DNA of 64,000 nt from the NCBI GenBank assembly GCA_947494675.1, contig CANLVP010000001.1, positions 558,001 through 622,000 on the forward strand, in the 5' to 3' direction. A model generated the notes under the pieces. The model was not told the DNA's origin. It did not search any database and was given only the letters and a program-made list of their open reading frames with translations. The translations under genes were made by a program, and so were the position numbers. Every line of letters starts with the position of its first letter. The first letter of the stretch is position 1. Positions 63,664 through 64,000 of the stretch are shown piece by piece. This DNA comes from an uncultured Paracoccaceae bacterium. GTDB taxonomy: Bacteria > Pseudomonadota > Alphaproteobacteria > Rhodobacterales > Rhodobacteraceae.

Positions 63664-64000
63664 TCCCGACCCTCCACACCGAACGCCTGACCCTGCGCCC
63701 CTACCAGCGCAGCGATTGGGAGGCCTACCGCGCCTTCGCGGCATCCGACCGCGCAAAATACATGGGCGGCCCCATCGACGAGGCCAAAGCTTGGGGCTGG
63801 TTCGCCAATGATACGGCGTCTTGGGCGCTTTATGGTTTTGGCAATCTGGCGATTGAAGCCAACGGCATCCACGTAGGCACTGTCGGATTGGTGCAACCAC
63901 CGAACTTTCCCGAGCCTGAGTGCGGTTGGGTGCTTTACGAGGGATACGAAGGCAACGGCTACGCGACAGAGGCAGGGGCCGCTATGTTGGCCCATACCTT
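63660..64000 (+). CDS. GNAT acetyltransferase, fifth, cut by window end
   Basis: Only about 113 residues visible, to the LYEGYEGNGYATEAGAAMLAHT acetyl-CoA loop; open at the right edge. MIPTLHTERLTLRPYQRSDW is close to the second copy's start. ATGA overlap with the fourth gene. Confidence 0.84.
   Translation, partial: MIPTLHTERLTLRPYQRSDWEAYRAFAASDRAKYMGGPIDEAKAWGWFANDTASWALYGFGNLAIEANGIHVGTVGLVQPPNFPEPECGWVLYEGYEGNGYATEAGAAMLAHT

Overview
The window looks like chromosomal DNA of a marine alphaproteobacterium of the family Rhodobacteraceae (Roseobacter group). The evidence is the ATP synthase genes split into two blocks (atpIBEF'F and atpHAGDC), the ffh-GNAT arrangement, family-typical proteins (DUF1285, DUF599, DUF3052, Branch glycosyltransferase/DUF5928, Mn-type pyrophosphatase), very high GC coding with frequent ATGA/TGATG overlaps, and a CtrA-like TTAA-N7-TTAAC box. 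No rRNA, tRNA, CRISPR array, transposase or prophage was recognised. This placement is inferred from gene content, not from a search.

Layout. 1-8.5 kb: the end of a TbpB-like surface protein, a small basic protein behind a five-codon leader, then housekeeping genes (inorganic pyrophosphatase, HAD hydrolase, MaoC hydratase, ribF, YcgN-type protein, threonine aldolase, DsbA-family isomerase, prs, H-type lectin). 8.5-13.5 kb: F1 ATP synthase operon atpHAGDC on the minus strand. 13.7-22 kb: hydroxypyruvate isomerase and DUF1285, divergent from a tightly coupled MoxR/DUF58/BatA-DUF4159/GATase-like membrane operon. 22-30 kb: universal stress protein, DUF599, glycolate oxidase glcDEF, a secreted trypsin-like protease, an Hsp20 with a heat-shock promoter, and a ferric-reductase-like/Tat-protein pair. 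30-41.3 kb: polA, a 59-residue zinc-finger protein, an orphan ABC ATPase, HIT protein, a glycosyltransferase divergent from a sulfotransferase, adenosine kinase, nth and an Ada-like methyltransferase.

41.4-48.8 kb is the most accessory-looking part: a LuxR-type regulator with an NTF2-like front end, a five-gene taurine/nitrate-class ABC transporter that includes an unrecognised 108-residue membrane protein, a GntR regulator and a divergent sulfatase. It reads as a regulated uptake-and-desulfation module for an unknown sulfur compound. 49-54.7 kb: an OmpA-like lipoprotein and a FadR-type regulator followed by a TRAP transporter and an HSD10-like dehydrogenase. 54.7-57.3 kb: Fo ATP synthase genes. 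57.4-64 kb: ArsR, DMT and LysR genes, ffh, and five consecutive GNAT acetyltransferase genes joined by ATGA overlaps, the last cut by the window end.

Regulatory signals stand out more than any single novel gene. They are: an RpoH-type promoter plus a ROSE-like element before hsp20; a hairpin that buries the Shine-Dalgarno sequence of the protease; near-identical FadR-type operators before glcD and before the TRAP regulator about 26 kb away; palindromes between the GntR regulator and sulfatase genes; and four copies of a GC-rich GGATATTT intergenic repeat, two of them inverted around a 0.3-kb spacer.
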